Shown: positions 15,969 through 24,476 of the stretch, in pieces
Layout of the letters: the number at the start of each line of letters is the position of its first letter
Position numbering within the stretch: position 1 is the first letter of the stretch
DNA from: CAMPKL01 sp963805925
GTDB lineage: Bacteria > Acidobacteriota > Terriglobia > Bryobacterales > UBA6623
Length of the DNA stretch: 64,000 nucleotides
NCBI GenBank assembly: GCA_963805925.1
Contig: CAWDWB010000003.1
Coordinates: 806,001 to 870,000 of the forward strand
Direction: 5' to 3'
The notes under the pieces: model-generated
Told to the model about the DNA's origin: nothing
The model's database searches: none
Seen by the model: only the letters and a program-made list of their open reading frames with translations
Made by a program: the position numbers and the translations under genes

Positions 15969-17129
15969 ATGAGTTGGCGACGCATCAAGGAGATTGTCCG
16001 CAAGGAGTTCCTTCAGGTTCTCCGGGATCCGCGCATGAGGTTTGTGCTGATCGGGCCTCCTATACTGCAGACCATCATCTTCGGTTTCGCGGTCAACCTC
16101 GACGTCAGCGAAGTCACCTTGGCTTGGATGGACAGCGATCGGACCCCTCAGTCCCGCGAACTTTACGAGACCTTCACGGCTTCCAGCTACTTCACGGTTG
16201 TGGCCGCCCCGGAAAGCGATGAGAAACTCAAGACGCTGATGGACCGAGGCGAAGTCATGGGCGCGGTGACCGTATTGCCCGGCTTTGCCAGCGCTTTGGC
16301 CAGGGGAAACACGGGCCCCGTTCAGGTCATCATCGACGGCTCCAACTCCAACACCGCGGCGATCGCCAAAGCCTATGCCGCCCAGACGTTGGCCCTGTTT
16401 GCTCAACGTCAGGATGCCAAACGCCAGAACCGGCTCCAACTGGCGCGCAGTTCCGGAGTCGGGCCGCCGGCGCCCCGGGAACTGCCTGGAGTCATCCTTG
16501 AAAGTCGGGTTTGGTTCAATCCCAACCTGCTCAGCCGCAACTACTTCATCCCCGGCGTGATCGCCAATATCTTGGCGCTGGTCACGCTGATGCTGACGGC
16601 CATGGGCATCGTTCGCGAGAAAGAGATCGGAACCATGGAGCAGTTGATGGTGACGCCCATCCGTCCCATGGAACTAATCATCGGCAAGACCGTGCCGTTC
16701 GCCGTGATCGGCATGATCGACGTCGTGGCCATGGCGGCGATTGCCCGCATCGTGTTCGACATTCACTTACAGGGAAGCTTCGGGACGCTCATGCTGGCCA
16801 GCGCTCTCTACTTACTGACGACTCTTGGCCTCGGCGTCTTCATTTCGACCGTCACGCGAACCCAGCAACAGGCGATGATGTCGACCTTCTTCCTCTTCCT
16901 GCCCCTGTTCATGCTGAGCGGCTTCGCCTTTCCCATCAGCAGCATGCCCGCCTCGGTGCAGTATCTGACGCTTCTCAACCCGGTGCGCTACTTCATGGTC
17001 TGCGTCCGAGCGCTCTTCTTGAAAGGCGTCGGCATCGAGACCATCTGGCCCCAACTCCTAGCCCTGCTGGTCATCGGCCTGACGGTCATGCTGCTGAGCG
17101 CTAGCCGCTTCCGCAAGCGTTTGGACTGA
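15969..17129 (+). CDS. ABC-2 type permease 2 (YbhS/YbhR-like)
   Basis: 386 residues from ATG 15969, chosen over an in-frame start at 15930 because it follows the previous stop directly and opens with SWRRIKEIVRKEFLQVLRDP, matching the start of permease 1. The topology is the same: one N-terminal segment, an external domain (IDGSNSNTAAIAKAYA) and five C-terminal segments around VREKEIGTMEQLMVTPIRP. The parallel motifs in the two permeases show an old duplication. It is the last gene of the efflux operon. Confidence 0.92.
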   Translation: MSWRRIKEIVRKEFLQVLRDPRMRFVLIGPPILQTIIFGFAVNLDVSEVTLAWMDSDRTPQSRELYETFTASSYFTVVAAPESDEKLKTLMDRGEVMGAVTVLPGFASALARGNTGPVQVIIDGSNSNTAAIAKAYAAQTLALFAQRQDAKRQNRLQLARSSGVGPPAPRELPGVILESRVWFNPNLLSRNYFIPGVIANILALVTLMLTAMGIVREKEIGTMEQLMVTPIRPMELIIGKTVPFAVIGMIDVVAMAAIARIVFDIHLQGSFGTLMLASALYLLTTLGLGVFISTVTRTQQQAMMSTFFLFLPLFMLSGFAFPISSMPASVQYLTLLNPVRYFMVCVRALFLKGVGIETIWPQLLALLVIGLTVMLLSASRFRKRLD

Positions 17130-17733
17130 AGTGCCACGGGTGCAAGCGATGGCAGCAGGTCGCCACGGGAAGTGGCGGCCAATCGTATCGCGGCGTTGAC
17201 AACCTAATGGCCGATCGGATCACCAAGAGAGGCGCTTGGGCACGATCCAAAAGGTCTCCAGCATGACCGATGAGCTAGTTCCGGCAGTGGGTTTAAGGAG
17301 TGACACGCTCCGGCGGCCGCCAAGACCAAATCCCAGTTGTCTTCGGGCATTACTTCCTCGATTGGAATTTCGCGGACGTGCCCCAAACAGGACGTCCTGA
17401 GAGGGGCCAACCGGCCTGTTTCAAGGGGTCGCTGCCACGGTGCGGACGCAACAGAAAGTAATCCGTCTTGACACCCGCTCTCACTTGGCTTCACAGCTGG
17501 GCTTCGGCGGACAGGAACGTCTCTCGATTGTCTTGATCAAGCTCCTCGACGACGCTGCCGCCCCGTCTCAACCGCACGAGCCAGGCTCACGCGGCTCGGC
17601 TCAGCCAACCAACTGAAAGGAAGAGGAGTAGCCTTTGGGTACGAGCCGTCTCCCGCACGGATCACTGAACCAGCGGCTTGTATCGGTCCGTTGATGCACG
17701 CCATCGATACCTGTGCGACGATCTGGATTGCAT
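17130..17733. other. Intergenic stretch carrying repeat copy C
   Basis: 604 bp between the efflux operon and the deacetylase gene. Apart from the minus-strand repeat at 17354-17460 there is no recognisable gene; the open frames on both strands have no family similarity. No hairpin plus T-run terminator for the efflux operon was found. Confidence 0.45.
17354..17460 (-). repeat. Dispersed repeat, copy C
   Basis: Read on the minus strand: box 1 CTGTTGCGTCCGCA from 17454, box 2 TGAAACAGGCCGGTT from 17423 and box 3 ending GAAATTCCAATCGAGGAA from about 17378. The offsets 31 and 45 bases equal those of copies A and B. The stretch GGCAGCGACCCCTTGAAAC matches GGCAGTGACCCCTGAAAC of copy A almost base for base. 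Confidence 0.55.
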
Positions 17734-18555
17734 ATGGGAGACCCTCCGAAATTACTGTGCGTGTCCGCGCATCCTGACGACGAGTCGTTGGGGTTTGGCG
17801 GGACGCTGGCGCGCTATGCGCAAGCGGGCGTGCAGACTTATCTGCTGACGGCGACGAGGGGCGAACGCGGACGCTACTTCGACACTGAGCAGAAGCCAGG
17901 ACTGGAAGTCGTCGGCAGGACACGCGAGGCCGAATTGCGCGAGGCGGCGGAGATTCTTGGCGTCCGCGAGACGATCTTGCTCGGCTACGTCGACGGGGAC
18001 TTGGATCAGGCCGATCCAGCGACGATTCAGCACGAGATCGCCGATCACATCCGGCGCGTACGGCCGCAGGTAGTACTGAGCTTCGGCCCGGACGGTGCCT
18101 ACGGGCACCCGGATCACATCGCGATCTCGCAGTTCACGACTGGCGCCATTGTTCTGGCGGGAGACTCCTCTGTGGACACCGAGTCGGGACTGCCGGCACA
18201 CCGCGTGTCGAAGTTTTACTTTCTGGCCTGGGGCCGGAAGAAGTGGGACGCCTATCAAGCCGCGTTCAAGAAACTGACGAGCCGCGTGGACGGAGTCGAG
18301 CGGGTCGTCATGCCTTGGGCGGACTGGCAGATCACGACTAAGCTCGAAACGGCGTCTGTTTGGGAAACCGTGTGGCGCGCGGTGCAGCGGCACAAGACGC
18401 AGATGAGCATCTACGAATCGCTCGGGGCCCTGTCGGAAGAATATCAGCGAGAACTGTGGGGATCACAGGAGTTCTATCGCGTGTTTAGCGCCGTCAACGG
18501 CGGGCGTAGCGTCGAGACGGACTTGTTTGAAGGGTTGAGGGAGAAGGCACAATGA
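17734..18555 (+). CDS. PIG-L family deacetylase (LmbE-like)
   Basis: 273 residues from ATG 17734; an in-frame GTG seven codons earlier is less likely. The zinc motif AHPDDE stands right at the N-terminus (LLCVSAHPDDESLGFGGTLA), and the later metal-site segment GPDGAYGHPDHIAIS is intact. Such enzymes remove acetyl groups from N-acetylglucosamine-containing small molecules or lipids. The stop overlaps the start of the PLP decarboxylase by 4 bases (ATGA), so the two are made together. The substrate is not known, and the residues between the motifs do not identify a thiol pathway. Confidence 0.9.
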   Translation: MGDPPKLLCVSAHPDDESLGFGGTLARYAQAGVQTYLLTATRGERGRYFDTEQKPGLEVVGRTREAELREAAEILGVRETILLGYVDGDLDQADPATIQHEIADHIRRVRPQVVLSFGPDGAYGHPDHIAISQFTTGAIVLAGDSSVDTESGLPAHRVSKFYFLAWGRKKWDAYQAAFKKLTSRVDGVERVVMPWADWQITTKLETASVWETVWRAVQRHKTQMSIYESLGALSEEYQRELWGSQEFYRVFSAVNGGRSVETDLFEGLREKAQ

Positions 18556-20006
18556 ACGCGCCCGACGACTTGTATTCGCGGCAGGCTCCGCTCGAGATCG
18601 ACCCGGCCGAATTCCGTAGGCTCGGGGCCGAGTTGGTGGAGCAGGTCGCTCGGCACATCGAGACCATTCGCGAGAAGCCCGTCACTCGCGCGGTGGAGCC
18701 GCAAGAGGCGCGGCGGCTAATCAACGGTGACTCAGCGCTGCCTGAGCAAGGGATGGAAGCGGGTCCGCTGCTCAAACAAACGGCTGAGACGCTGTTCGAC
18801 TATTCGTTGTTTAATGGGCATCCGCGTTTTTGGGGATATGTGACGTCGTCTCCAACGTCGATCGGGCTGCTGGGAGACTTGCTTGCGTCAGCAGTCAATC
18901 CGAACGTCGGCGCTTGGAGTTTGTCGCCTATCGCGAGCGAGATTGAGGCGCAAACGGTGCGCTGGATCTCAGAGTTCATTGGCTATCCCGCCGATGCTGG
19001 CGGTTTGCTGGTGAGCGGCGGCAACATGGCAAACTTCGTCGGCTTCTTAGCCGGGAGGCGAGCGAAGGTTGGGCCGGAAGTGCGAACCGAAGGCGTCGGT
19101 GCCAGGCCGCTGCTGCGGTCGTACTGCTCCAAGGAAACGCATACGTGGATTGAGAAGGCGGCGGATCTGTTCGGTCACGGCTCGGATTCGGTGCGCTGGA
19201 TCCCGGTAACAGCGTCGGAGCAGATCGATGTAGAAGCGTTGCGGCGACAGGTAGCCGAAGACCGCGAGCGCGGCGATCAGCCGTTCTTCGTGGTCGGCAC
19301 GGCCGGTGCGGTCGCCACGGGCGCGGTCGATCCGTTGGACGAGATGGCGGCGTTTTGCCGGGAGTCGGATCTGTGGTTCCACGTGGACGGCGCTTACGGC
19401 GGCTTGGCGGCGGGTGTGGCGGAGGCGCCGGAGCAGCTGCGGGCGCTGTCGGAGGCCGACTCGGTTGCGGTCGATCCGCACAAGTGGCTGTACGCGCCGC
19501 TGGAGGCGGGCTGCGCACTAGTGCGCAACGAGCAGTATCTGCTCGACTCCTTCGCACATGAGGTGAGCTACTACAACTTCGGCGACCGCCGGAATTACTT
19601 TGCCTTGGGGCCGCAGAATTCTCGGGGATTCCGGGCGTTGAAGGTTTGGCTGGCGTTCCGTCAGGTTGGGGCGACGGCGTATCGGCGGATGATTGGCGAG
19701 GACATCCGGCTGGCGCGGCGACTATTTCAGATTCTCGACGCGCGCGAGGATTTCGAGGCGCTAACGAACCACTTGAGCATTACGACGTTCCGCTATCGGC
19801 CTGCGGGAATGGATGAAGCGGCACTGGATGAGTTGAACCGCAAGATTTTGGACCGAATGGAGGCGAGCGGCGAGGCGTTTGTCTCCAATGCAGTCGTCAG
19901 CGGCAAATTTGCGCTGCGGGCCTGCATCGTGAACTTCCGGACGCGGTTGGCGGATATTGAGTTCCTGCCGGAGTTGGCGGCGCGTTTGGGAAGGGAGTTG
20001 GCCTGA
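18552..20006 (+). CDS. PLP-dependent (aromatic-L-amino-acid type) decarboxylase
   Basis: 484 residues, the usual length for group II decarboxylases. Visible family motifs: FNGHPRFWGYVTSSPTSIGL, LVSGGNMANFVGFLAGR, WFHVDGAYGGLAA (the PLP-binding Asp) and SVAVDPHKWLYAPLEAG, whose Lys forms the Schiff base. It should decarboxylate an aromatic or related L-amino acid, or act on a similar substrate such as those of tyrosine/tryptophan decarboxylases; substrate choice cannot be predicted. Coupling to the PIG-L deacetylase suggests a shared small-molecule pathway (inference). An IS110 remnant begins 34 bp downstream. Confidence 0.9.
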   Translation: MNAPDDLYSRQAPLEIDPAEFRRLGAELVEQVARHIETIREKPVTRAVEPQEARRLINGDSALPEQGMEAGPLLKQTAETLFDYSLFNGHPRFWGYVTSSPTSIGLLGDLLASAVNPNVGAWSLSPIASEIEAQTVRWISEFIGYPADAGGLLVSGGNMANFVGFLAGRRAKVGPEVRTEGVGARPLLRSYCSKETHTWIEKAADLFGHGSDSVRWIPVTASEQIDVEALRRQVAEDRERGDQPFFVVGTAGAVATGAVDPLDEMAAFCRESDLWFHVDGAYGGLAAGVAEAPEQLRALSEADSVAVDPHKWLYAPLEAGCALVRNEQYLLDSFAHEVSYYNFGDRRNYFALGPQNSRGFRALKVWLAFRQVGATAYRRMIGEDIRLARRLFQILDAREDFEALTNHLSITTFRYRPAGMDEAALDELNRKILDRMEASGEAFVSNAVVSGKFALRACIVNFRTRLADIEFLPELAARLGRELA

Positions 20007-20039
20007 CGGGCGAAGAAGATAGAACGAAGGAGACGTCTC

Positions 20040-20185
20040 ACGACTCTAAACCCGATCGGAATCGATTTAGGCAAGACGAGTTTTCATCTGGTTGGTCTGA
20101 GTGAACGCGGGTAGGCTGTGTGGCTCTGGCGAACAAGTTGGCGAGAACGGCTTGGGCGGTGCTGACGAGCCAAGAAGCAACTTGA
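20040..20185 (+). pseudogene. IS110-family transposase remnant, N- and C-ends joined
   Basis: 20055-20111 reads IGIDLGKTSFHLVGLSERG, the DEDD-transposase N-terminus typical of IS110 elements, with the first catalytic Asp. A stop follows at 20112. In another frame, 20120-20185 reads VALANKLARTAWAVLTSQEA then T-stop, the characteristic IS110 C-terminus. The ~300 residues between them are gone, so the element lost its centre and suffered a frame change at the junction. No ATG is visible; the N-end starts around 20040. Confidence 0.8.
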
Positions 20186-20507
20186 TACAGGAAGAAGTCT
20201 TCCAGGACTGCGTAACTAAATGGTTCCCGAGCGCAGCGCATTCCATCTTGGCCCGGAGTCTTCTGGCTCCACTCGAAGGCCGTATACATTTGCGCAGACC
20301 ACACCAGCCTCTTCTTTTTCGCTTGCAATCAGGCGGCGGACCATACATTCCTGTATCGGAATTTCGAGGAAATAACCCATCTAGCTGCTCAATGGTGGAG
20401 ATTTTCCATCCCAGATCCAGAGAGCAACTTAGTCCTCGAAGGGGCCTTGTAACGGCCGCAACTCACGGGGGGCGAGCGCTTCTCGCCCCTGCTTCCATTC
20501 GCCGCAC
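20186..20507. other. Intergenic stretch with partial repeat and a 54-codon open frame
   Basis: 322 bp. The minus strand has a 54-codon frame (20380-20216) starting MGYFLEIPIQECMVRRL, whose beginning coincides with box 3 of the dispersed repeat; no family is recognised. Nothing else is identifiable. The stretch may contain the lost IS110 right end. Confidence 0.35.
20348..20420 (-). repeat. Partial dispersed repeat, copy D (box 3 only)
   Basis: Minus strand TTTCCTCGAAATTCCGATAC from 20372 matches box 3 of the other copies, and TTGAGCAGC upstream is shared with the copy at 3.9 kb. The sequence at the box 2 offset (20417) does not match. Confidence 0.4.
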
Positions 20508-21413
20508 TTGTTTGCGGTCTGCCCGAACAGGCCTAATGGGGTCTTGTCCGACGAACGATTCAAGCGAGAGGATGCCCGCAGCTACGATCTCGCGGCCGAG
20601 ACCTTCGATCGGCTGAGTGCCGCCTACTCGGCTCCGTGCACTGATGCGCTGGTCCAAGCCGCAGGCGTCGCCGCAGGCGATCGTGTTCTCGATCTTGGCG
20701 CCGGAACGGGCATTGTTTCGCGACATCTGATGGCAACCGGCGCCCATTGCATCGCGGCGGATTTGTCGCCTGGGATGCTAAGCATCGCTTCTCGAATTTC
20801 GCCGGCAATTCTGATGGATGCAGAGTCTTTCGCGATTCGTCCAGGCTCCCTGGATGCCGTCATTTCGCTATTCGCGGTCATGCACTTCCCCGACCCGGAG
20901 AAGGTATTGCTCGCCTGCCGAACCGCACTCAAGCCAGGCGGAGTGCTGGCCTTCGCCTACGGTGCGCCCGCACCGTGGCCGGCGGCCGCTCTGCGCTTGC
21001 CCCAATACATCGCCGATCGAATGCGAGCACGAACAGGGCGACTGCTCACCGCTCCCCACGCTCTAAACGAGCGCCTGCCCCAATCAATGTCGGAACACGA
21101 AACGACGCTGGCACGGAGCGGGCGAGGAGCGACCCGCGAACTCATCCGTCTCACCCGCAAAGCCGGTTTCACCAACCTCCAAACTGGTTGGATGGGCCGC
21201 CGCTTCGAGAACTCCTCCGCGGAAGAGTTCTGGGAACTCCAAGCCGTGTTCTCGTCGAACGCTCGCAAGGCTCTCGCCGAGATGGACGCCTCCGGGCGCG
21301 AGCGGCTGCGAGCCGAATTTCTTGCGGATTCCCAAGCTGTGCTGGACCGCGGAGGCTCGCTCATCTACCAAGTCGGCGCCGCCTGGATCCGCGCGAGCAA
21401 GCCATTGCAGTAG
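20508..21413 (+). CDS. Class I SAM-dependent methyltransferase
   Basis: 301 residues if translation starts at the TTG at 20508; a second TTG at 20544 (LSDERFKREDARSYD) is at least as plausible, and no good ribosome-binding site marks either. Motif I is VLDLGAGTGIVSRHL (SAM-binding glycine loop), followed by the acidic strand end IAADLSPGML and the post-motif DAVISLFAVMHFPDPEKVLL, LKPGGVLAFAYG. The C-terminal part (AGFTNLQTGWMGRRFENSSA EEFWELQ) resembles UbiE/COQ5-like small-molecule methyltransferases. The natural substrate is unknown. It ends 12 bp before the secreted beta-helix gene. Confidence 0.85.
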   Translation: MFAVCPNRPNGVLSDERFKREDARSYDLAAETFDRLSAAYSAPCTDALVQAAGVAAGDRVLDLGAGTGIVSRHLMATGAHCIAADLSPGMLSIASRISPAILMDAESFAIRPGSLDAVISLFAVMHFPDPEKVLLACRTALKPGGVLAFAYGAPAPWPAAALRLPQYIADRMRARTGRLLTAPHALNERLPQSMSEHETTLARSGRGATRELIRLTRKAGFTNLQTGWMGRRFENSSAEEFWELQAVFSSNARKALAEMDASGRERLRAEFLADSQAVLDRGGSLIYQVGAAWIRASKPLQ

Positions 21414-21425
21414 AATGCAAGGCGC

Positions 21426-23369
21426 ATGAATCGCCTCATCCCAGTGCTGACTCTCCTCGCTGCCGCATCCGCCTATGGCCAAAACGCCGTCCAGGCCGGC
21501 AAATTTACGGTCGAACATCCGACGCTGCTGAACCTCGGCTTCGAGTGGGTCATCACCGGCGACGCCAACCGCAACGCCACGGTCGACGTGCAGTTTCGGA
21601 AAGTGGGCGACTTGGCCTGGCGCGAGGCGCTTCCGCTAGTGCGCATTGGCGGCGAGCGCGTCTTCCGCACCCGCGAGCATCTCGACTACACCGTCCCGGA
21701 CGGCTTCGCCGGCAGCATTCTCAACGTCGAACCTGGCACAGAATACGAGTGCCGCTTCGAGATGAAAGACCCCGACGGCTCAAGCGGCGAAACCTCCCAC
21801 ACCGTCCGAGTCAAAACCCGTACCGAGCCGCAGCCCTATACCGGCGGGCGCACCCTGCACGTCTACCCGCTCTACTGGGAAGGCGAGAAGCAGGAGCCCA
21901 ACTTCAGCAGCTTGCTCGAAGCCTACTACGGCGCCGGCCTCGGCGACTGGAGTGTCGTGTGGGAGCGCCGCGCGCAACCCGGTGACACGATCCTGATGCA
22001 TGCGGGCCTCTACAAGAACGACCGCCTCAACTACGTCGACCCGATGATGACGCCCTTCGACGGCACCATGTCGCTCACGCTCAAGGGCACGCCCGACAAG
22101 CCGATCACGATCAAAGCGGCCGGCGACGGCGAGGTAGTTTTCGACGGCGACGGCAATTTCCGCATCTTCGACGTGATGGCCTCGCAGTATCACATCTTCG
22201 ACGGCCTGACGATTCGCAATACCGACGTCGGCATCTTCGCCGGGCAGAAAGAAGTCTTGGGCGCGGTCGGACTCACCGTGAAGAATTGTCGCTTTGAAGA
22301 CGTCGGCTTCGGCGTGTGGACCGAATACGCCGGGTCGAGCGACTTCTACATTGCCGACAACATCTTCCTCGGCCGTCTGCAACGCGACCTGTTGGTCGGC
22401 TGGACCGGTCCGCTGTGGGCCAGCGCCGGACCCTATGGCTCGCACGAGATGCGCAGCTACTACGCGATCAAAGTCTACGGGCCCGGTCACGTCATCGCCC
22501 ACAACGCAATCGCTTACTTCCACGACGGCTTGGGAATCTCGACTTACGGCACGCCCGAACTCGACCCCGAGCGGCGAGCGTCTTCGATCGACATCTACAA
22601 CAACGACATACACATGTCGGGCGACGACTTCATCGAGACCGACGGCGGCGTCCACAACGTCCGCGTCTTCAACAACCGCGGCGTGAATGCGGCGCACGGC
22701 GGCTACAGCTCGCAGCCGGTTTTCGGCGGTCCAGTCTACTTCATCCGCAACATCCTTTATCACGTACCGAGCGGCGTCGCCTTTAAGTTCTCGGCCAAGC
22801 CCGCCGGGCTGTTCGTGTATCACAACACGATCATCGGCGAGCAGACCGCCGGCGATCCGTCGTCTAACATGCACTACCGCAACAACCTATTCCTGGGCCG
22901 CGACACCCCCGACCGCGGCATCATGAACTGGGCCAACGCCACCCCGACTTACAGCTCGGACTACGACGGCTTCCGGCCCAACAAGGGAGTCGCGGAGCAG
23001 TATCGCTGGCTCGCCCCGAAAGCAGGTCAGACGGCCTACGAACCGAAAGCCGGCGACCGCAAGAGCTACGAAACTCTCAAAGAATTGCAAGCCGCCACCG
23101 GACAAGAACTGCACGGCATCGAGGTCGACTTCGACATCTTCGAAAGCATGACGCCACCCGATCCCAGCAAGCGCCACGCCGTGTATCACGCCATGGACCT
23201 CAACTTCCGCCTGAAAGCGGGAAGCAAGGCCGTCGACGCGGGCGTGCCGATCCCGACCGTCAACGAAGGCTTTACCGGAAGCGCGCCTGATCTCGGCGCC
23301 CTCGAAGTCGGCAAGCCCGAGCCGGTCTACGGACCCCGCTGGCTCAAGAGCCAACCGTTCTACCGATAG
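21426..23369 (+). CDS. Secreted right-handed parallel beta-helix protein
   Basis: 647 residues with signal peptide MNRLIPVLTLLAAASAYGQ. Residues ~25-140 look like an Ig/fibronectin-type domain (VDVQFRKVGDLAWREALPLV, NVEPGTEYECRFEMKDPDG). Residues ~170-500 are a pectate-lyase-like beta-helix with stacked Asn/Asp turns (IKAAGDGEVVFDGDGN, HIFDGLTIRNTDVGIFAG, YIADNIFLGRL, IDIYNNDIHMSGDDFIETDG). The end ALDLGA-type closure (GSAPDLGALEVG) is common in such proteins. It probably binds or cleaves an acidic polysaccharide outside the cytoplasm; catalytic residues cannot be assigned with confidence. Confidence 0.82.
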   Translation: MNRLIPVLTLLAAASAYGQNAVQAGKFTVEHPTLLNLGFEWVITGDANRNATVDVQFRKVGDLAWREALPLVRIGGERVFRTREHLDYTVPDGFAGSILNVEPGTEYECRFEMKDPDGSSGETSHTVRVKTRTEPQPYTGGRTLHVYPLYWEGEKQEPNFSSLLEAYYGAGLGDWSVVWERRAQPGDTILMHAGLYKNDRLNYVDPMMTPFDGTMSLTLKGTPDKPITIKAAGDGEVVFDGDGNFRIFDVMASQYHIFDGLTIRNTDVGIFAGQKEVLGAVGLTVKNCRFEDVGFGVWTEYAGSSDFYIADNIFLGRLQRDLLVGWTGPLWASAGPYGSHEMRSYYAIKVYGPGHVIAHNAIAYFHDGLGISTYGTPELDPERRASSIDIYNNDIHMSGDDFIETDGGVHNVRVFNNRGVNAAHGGYSSQPVFGGPVYFIRNILYHVPSGVAFKFSAKPAGLFVYHNTIIGEQTAGDPSSNMHYRNNLFLGRDTPDRGIMNWANATPTYSSDYDGFRPNKGVAEQYRWLAPKAGQTAYEPKAGDRKSYETLKELQAATGQELHGIEVDFDIFESMTPPDPSKRHAVYHAMDLNFRLKAGSKAVDAGVPIPTVNEGFTGSAPDLGALEVGKPEPVYGPRWLKSQPFYR

Positions 23370-23381
23370 CGCGACAATGAA

Positions 23382-24476
23382 ATGTCGCGTCGGATGATTC
23401 CTTTCCTTCAACGCCTGCGGCGGCACGTACGGTTGACCTGGGCGGCGCGCTCAATGCCCGAGACGCCGCCGTTCTTGACGCTGTTCATCAACTCGCTCTG
23501 CAACATGCAGTGCGAGCACTGCTTCTACTGGCAAAACCTCAACCGCACGGACGACCTCACGTTCGATGAGTTGATCACTCTGTCGAAGTCACTCGGTAAG
23601 ATCGAGAATCTCAATCTTTCAGGTGGCGAGCCCTTCCTGCGCAAAGAGATCGGCGCCATATGCCGCCAGTTCGTACGGCGCAACGGCGTGCGGCAAATCT
23701 ACATCCCGACCAACGGATACTTCACCGAAAGAACCGTCGCCTCGGTCGAAGAGATGCTAGCCGAGCCGGGTCTTTCGTTGTTGGCGATTGAGTTGTCGCT
23801 CGACGGCATGGCCAAATATCACGACACGTTCCGCGTGTCGAGCGGGTCGTTCGAGCGGGCGATGGAGACCTACGATGCGCTGGCTACGATCCAACAGCGC
23901 GATCCGCGCTTGCGCATACATGCGACGTCGACTGCGCACAGCGGCAATATCGGAGAGCTGCGGCAGCTAACCGGCTATCTGCTCGAACGCTGCCCCCAGA
24001 TGGATCACCACAACCTCGATACTATTCGCGGCGACCGCAAGAACCCCGAGCTCGCCGCGCCCATTATGGACGCCTACTACGCCCTCTATCGCGAGGTGCA
24101 AGAGCATTGGCACGCGCGCGAGCAGGGGCGCTTTGGGTCATCGGTCGAGCCGCTGATGCAGTGGACCAAGCGCGAGTCCGCCAAGCGTCAGCAGCAAGTC
24201 GTGCCCTGCCTCGCCGGCAAACTCTCGGCCGTCGTGTATTCGAACGGCGACGTCAGCGTTTGCGAATCGCACACGCCGCTGGGCAACCTACGCGATAAAT
24301 CTTTCGCCGAGATTTGGCGTTCGGCGGGAGCGGCAAAGCTGCGCACCTCTATCGCGGCGAAAGCGTGCTGGTGCACCGCGGCCGTACCGCTGTGGCCCAG
24401 CATCGTCTTTCAACCGACGAGCTTAGTGAAGACGATCGCCGGCGCTATTGCGTCGCGACGAAGTCCCACATCTTGA
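23382..24476 (+). CDS. Radical SAM protein with SPASM-like C-terminus
   Basis: 364 residues. The [4Fe-4S] motif CNMQCEHC (Cys40, 44, 47) sits after PFLTLFINSL; NLNLSGGEPFLRKEI is the SAM-binding GGEP motif. The C-terminal region has Cys in VVPCLAGKL, GDVSVCESHTPLGNL and KACWCTAA, an auxiliary-cluster (SPASM) layout; a further Cys expected a few residues after CWC is replaced in the AAVPLW stretch, so the second cluster may be incomplete. It starts 12 bp after the beta-helix gene and could be co-transcribed. Its end overlaps the convergent hydrolase gene by 32 bases. Substrate unknown; no RiPP precursor was seen nearby. Confidence 0.85.
   Translation: MSRRMIPFLQRLRRHVRLTWAARSMPETPPFLTLFINSLCNMQCEHCFYWQNLNRTDDLTFDELITLSKSLGKIENLNLSGGEPFLRKEIGAICRQFVRRNGVRQIYIPTNGYFTERTVASVEEMLAEPGLSLLAIELSLDGMAKYHDTFRVSSGSFERAMETYDALATIQQRDPRLRIHATSTAHSGNIGELRQLTGYLLERCPQMDHHNLDTIRGDRKNPELAAPIMDAYYALYREVQEHWHAREQGRFGSSVEPLMQWTKRESAKRQQQVVPCLAGKLSAVVYSNGDVSVCESHTPLGNLRDKSFAEIWRSAGAAKLRTSIAAKACWCTAAVPLWPSIVFQPTSLVKTIAGAIASRRSPTS

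Noticed and set aside
17204..17494. 96-codon minus-strand frame in the 17.1-17.7 kb gap
   Set aside because: It coincides with repeat copy C and has no family similarity; kept only as repeat.
20747..21985. 412-codon plus-strand frame overlapping the methyltransferase and beta-helix genes
   Set aside because: Arg/Pro-rich composition, crosses two well-supported genes in another frame; a GC-rich shadow.
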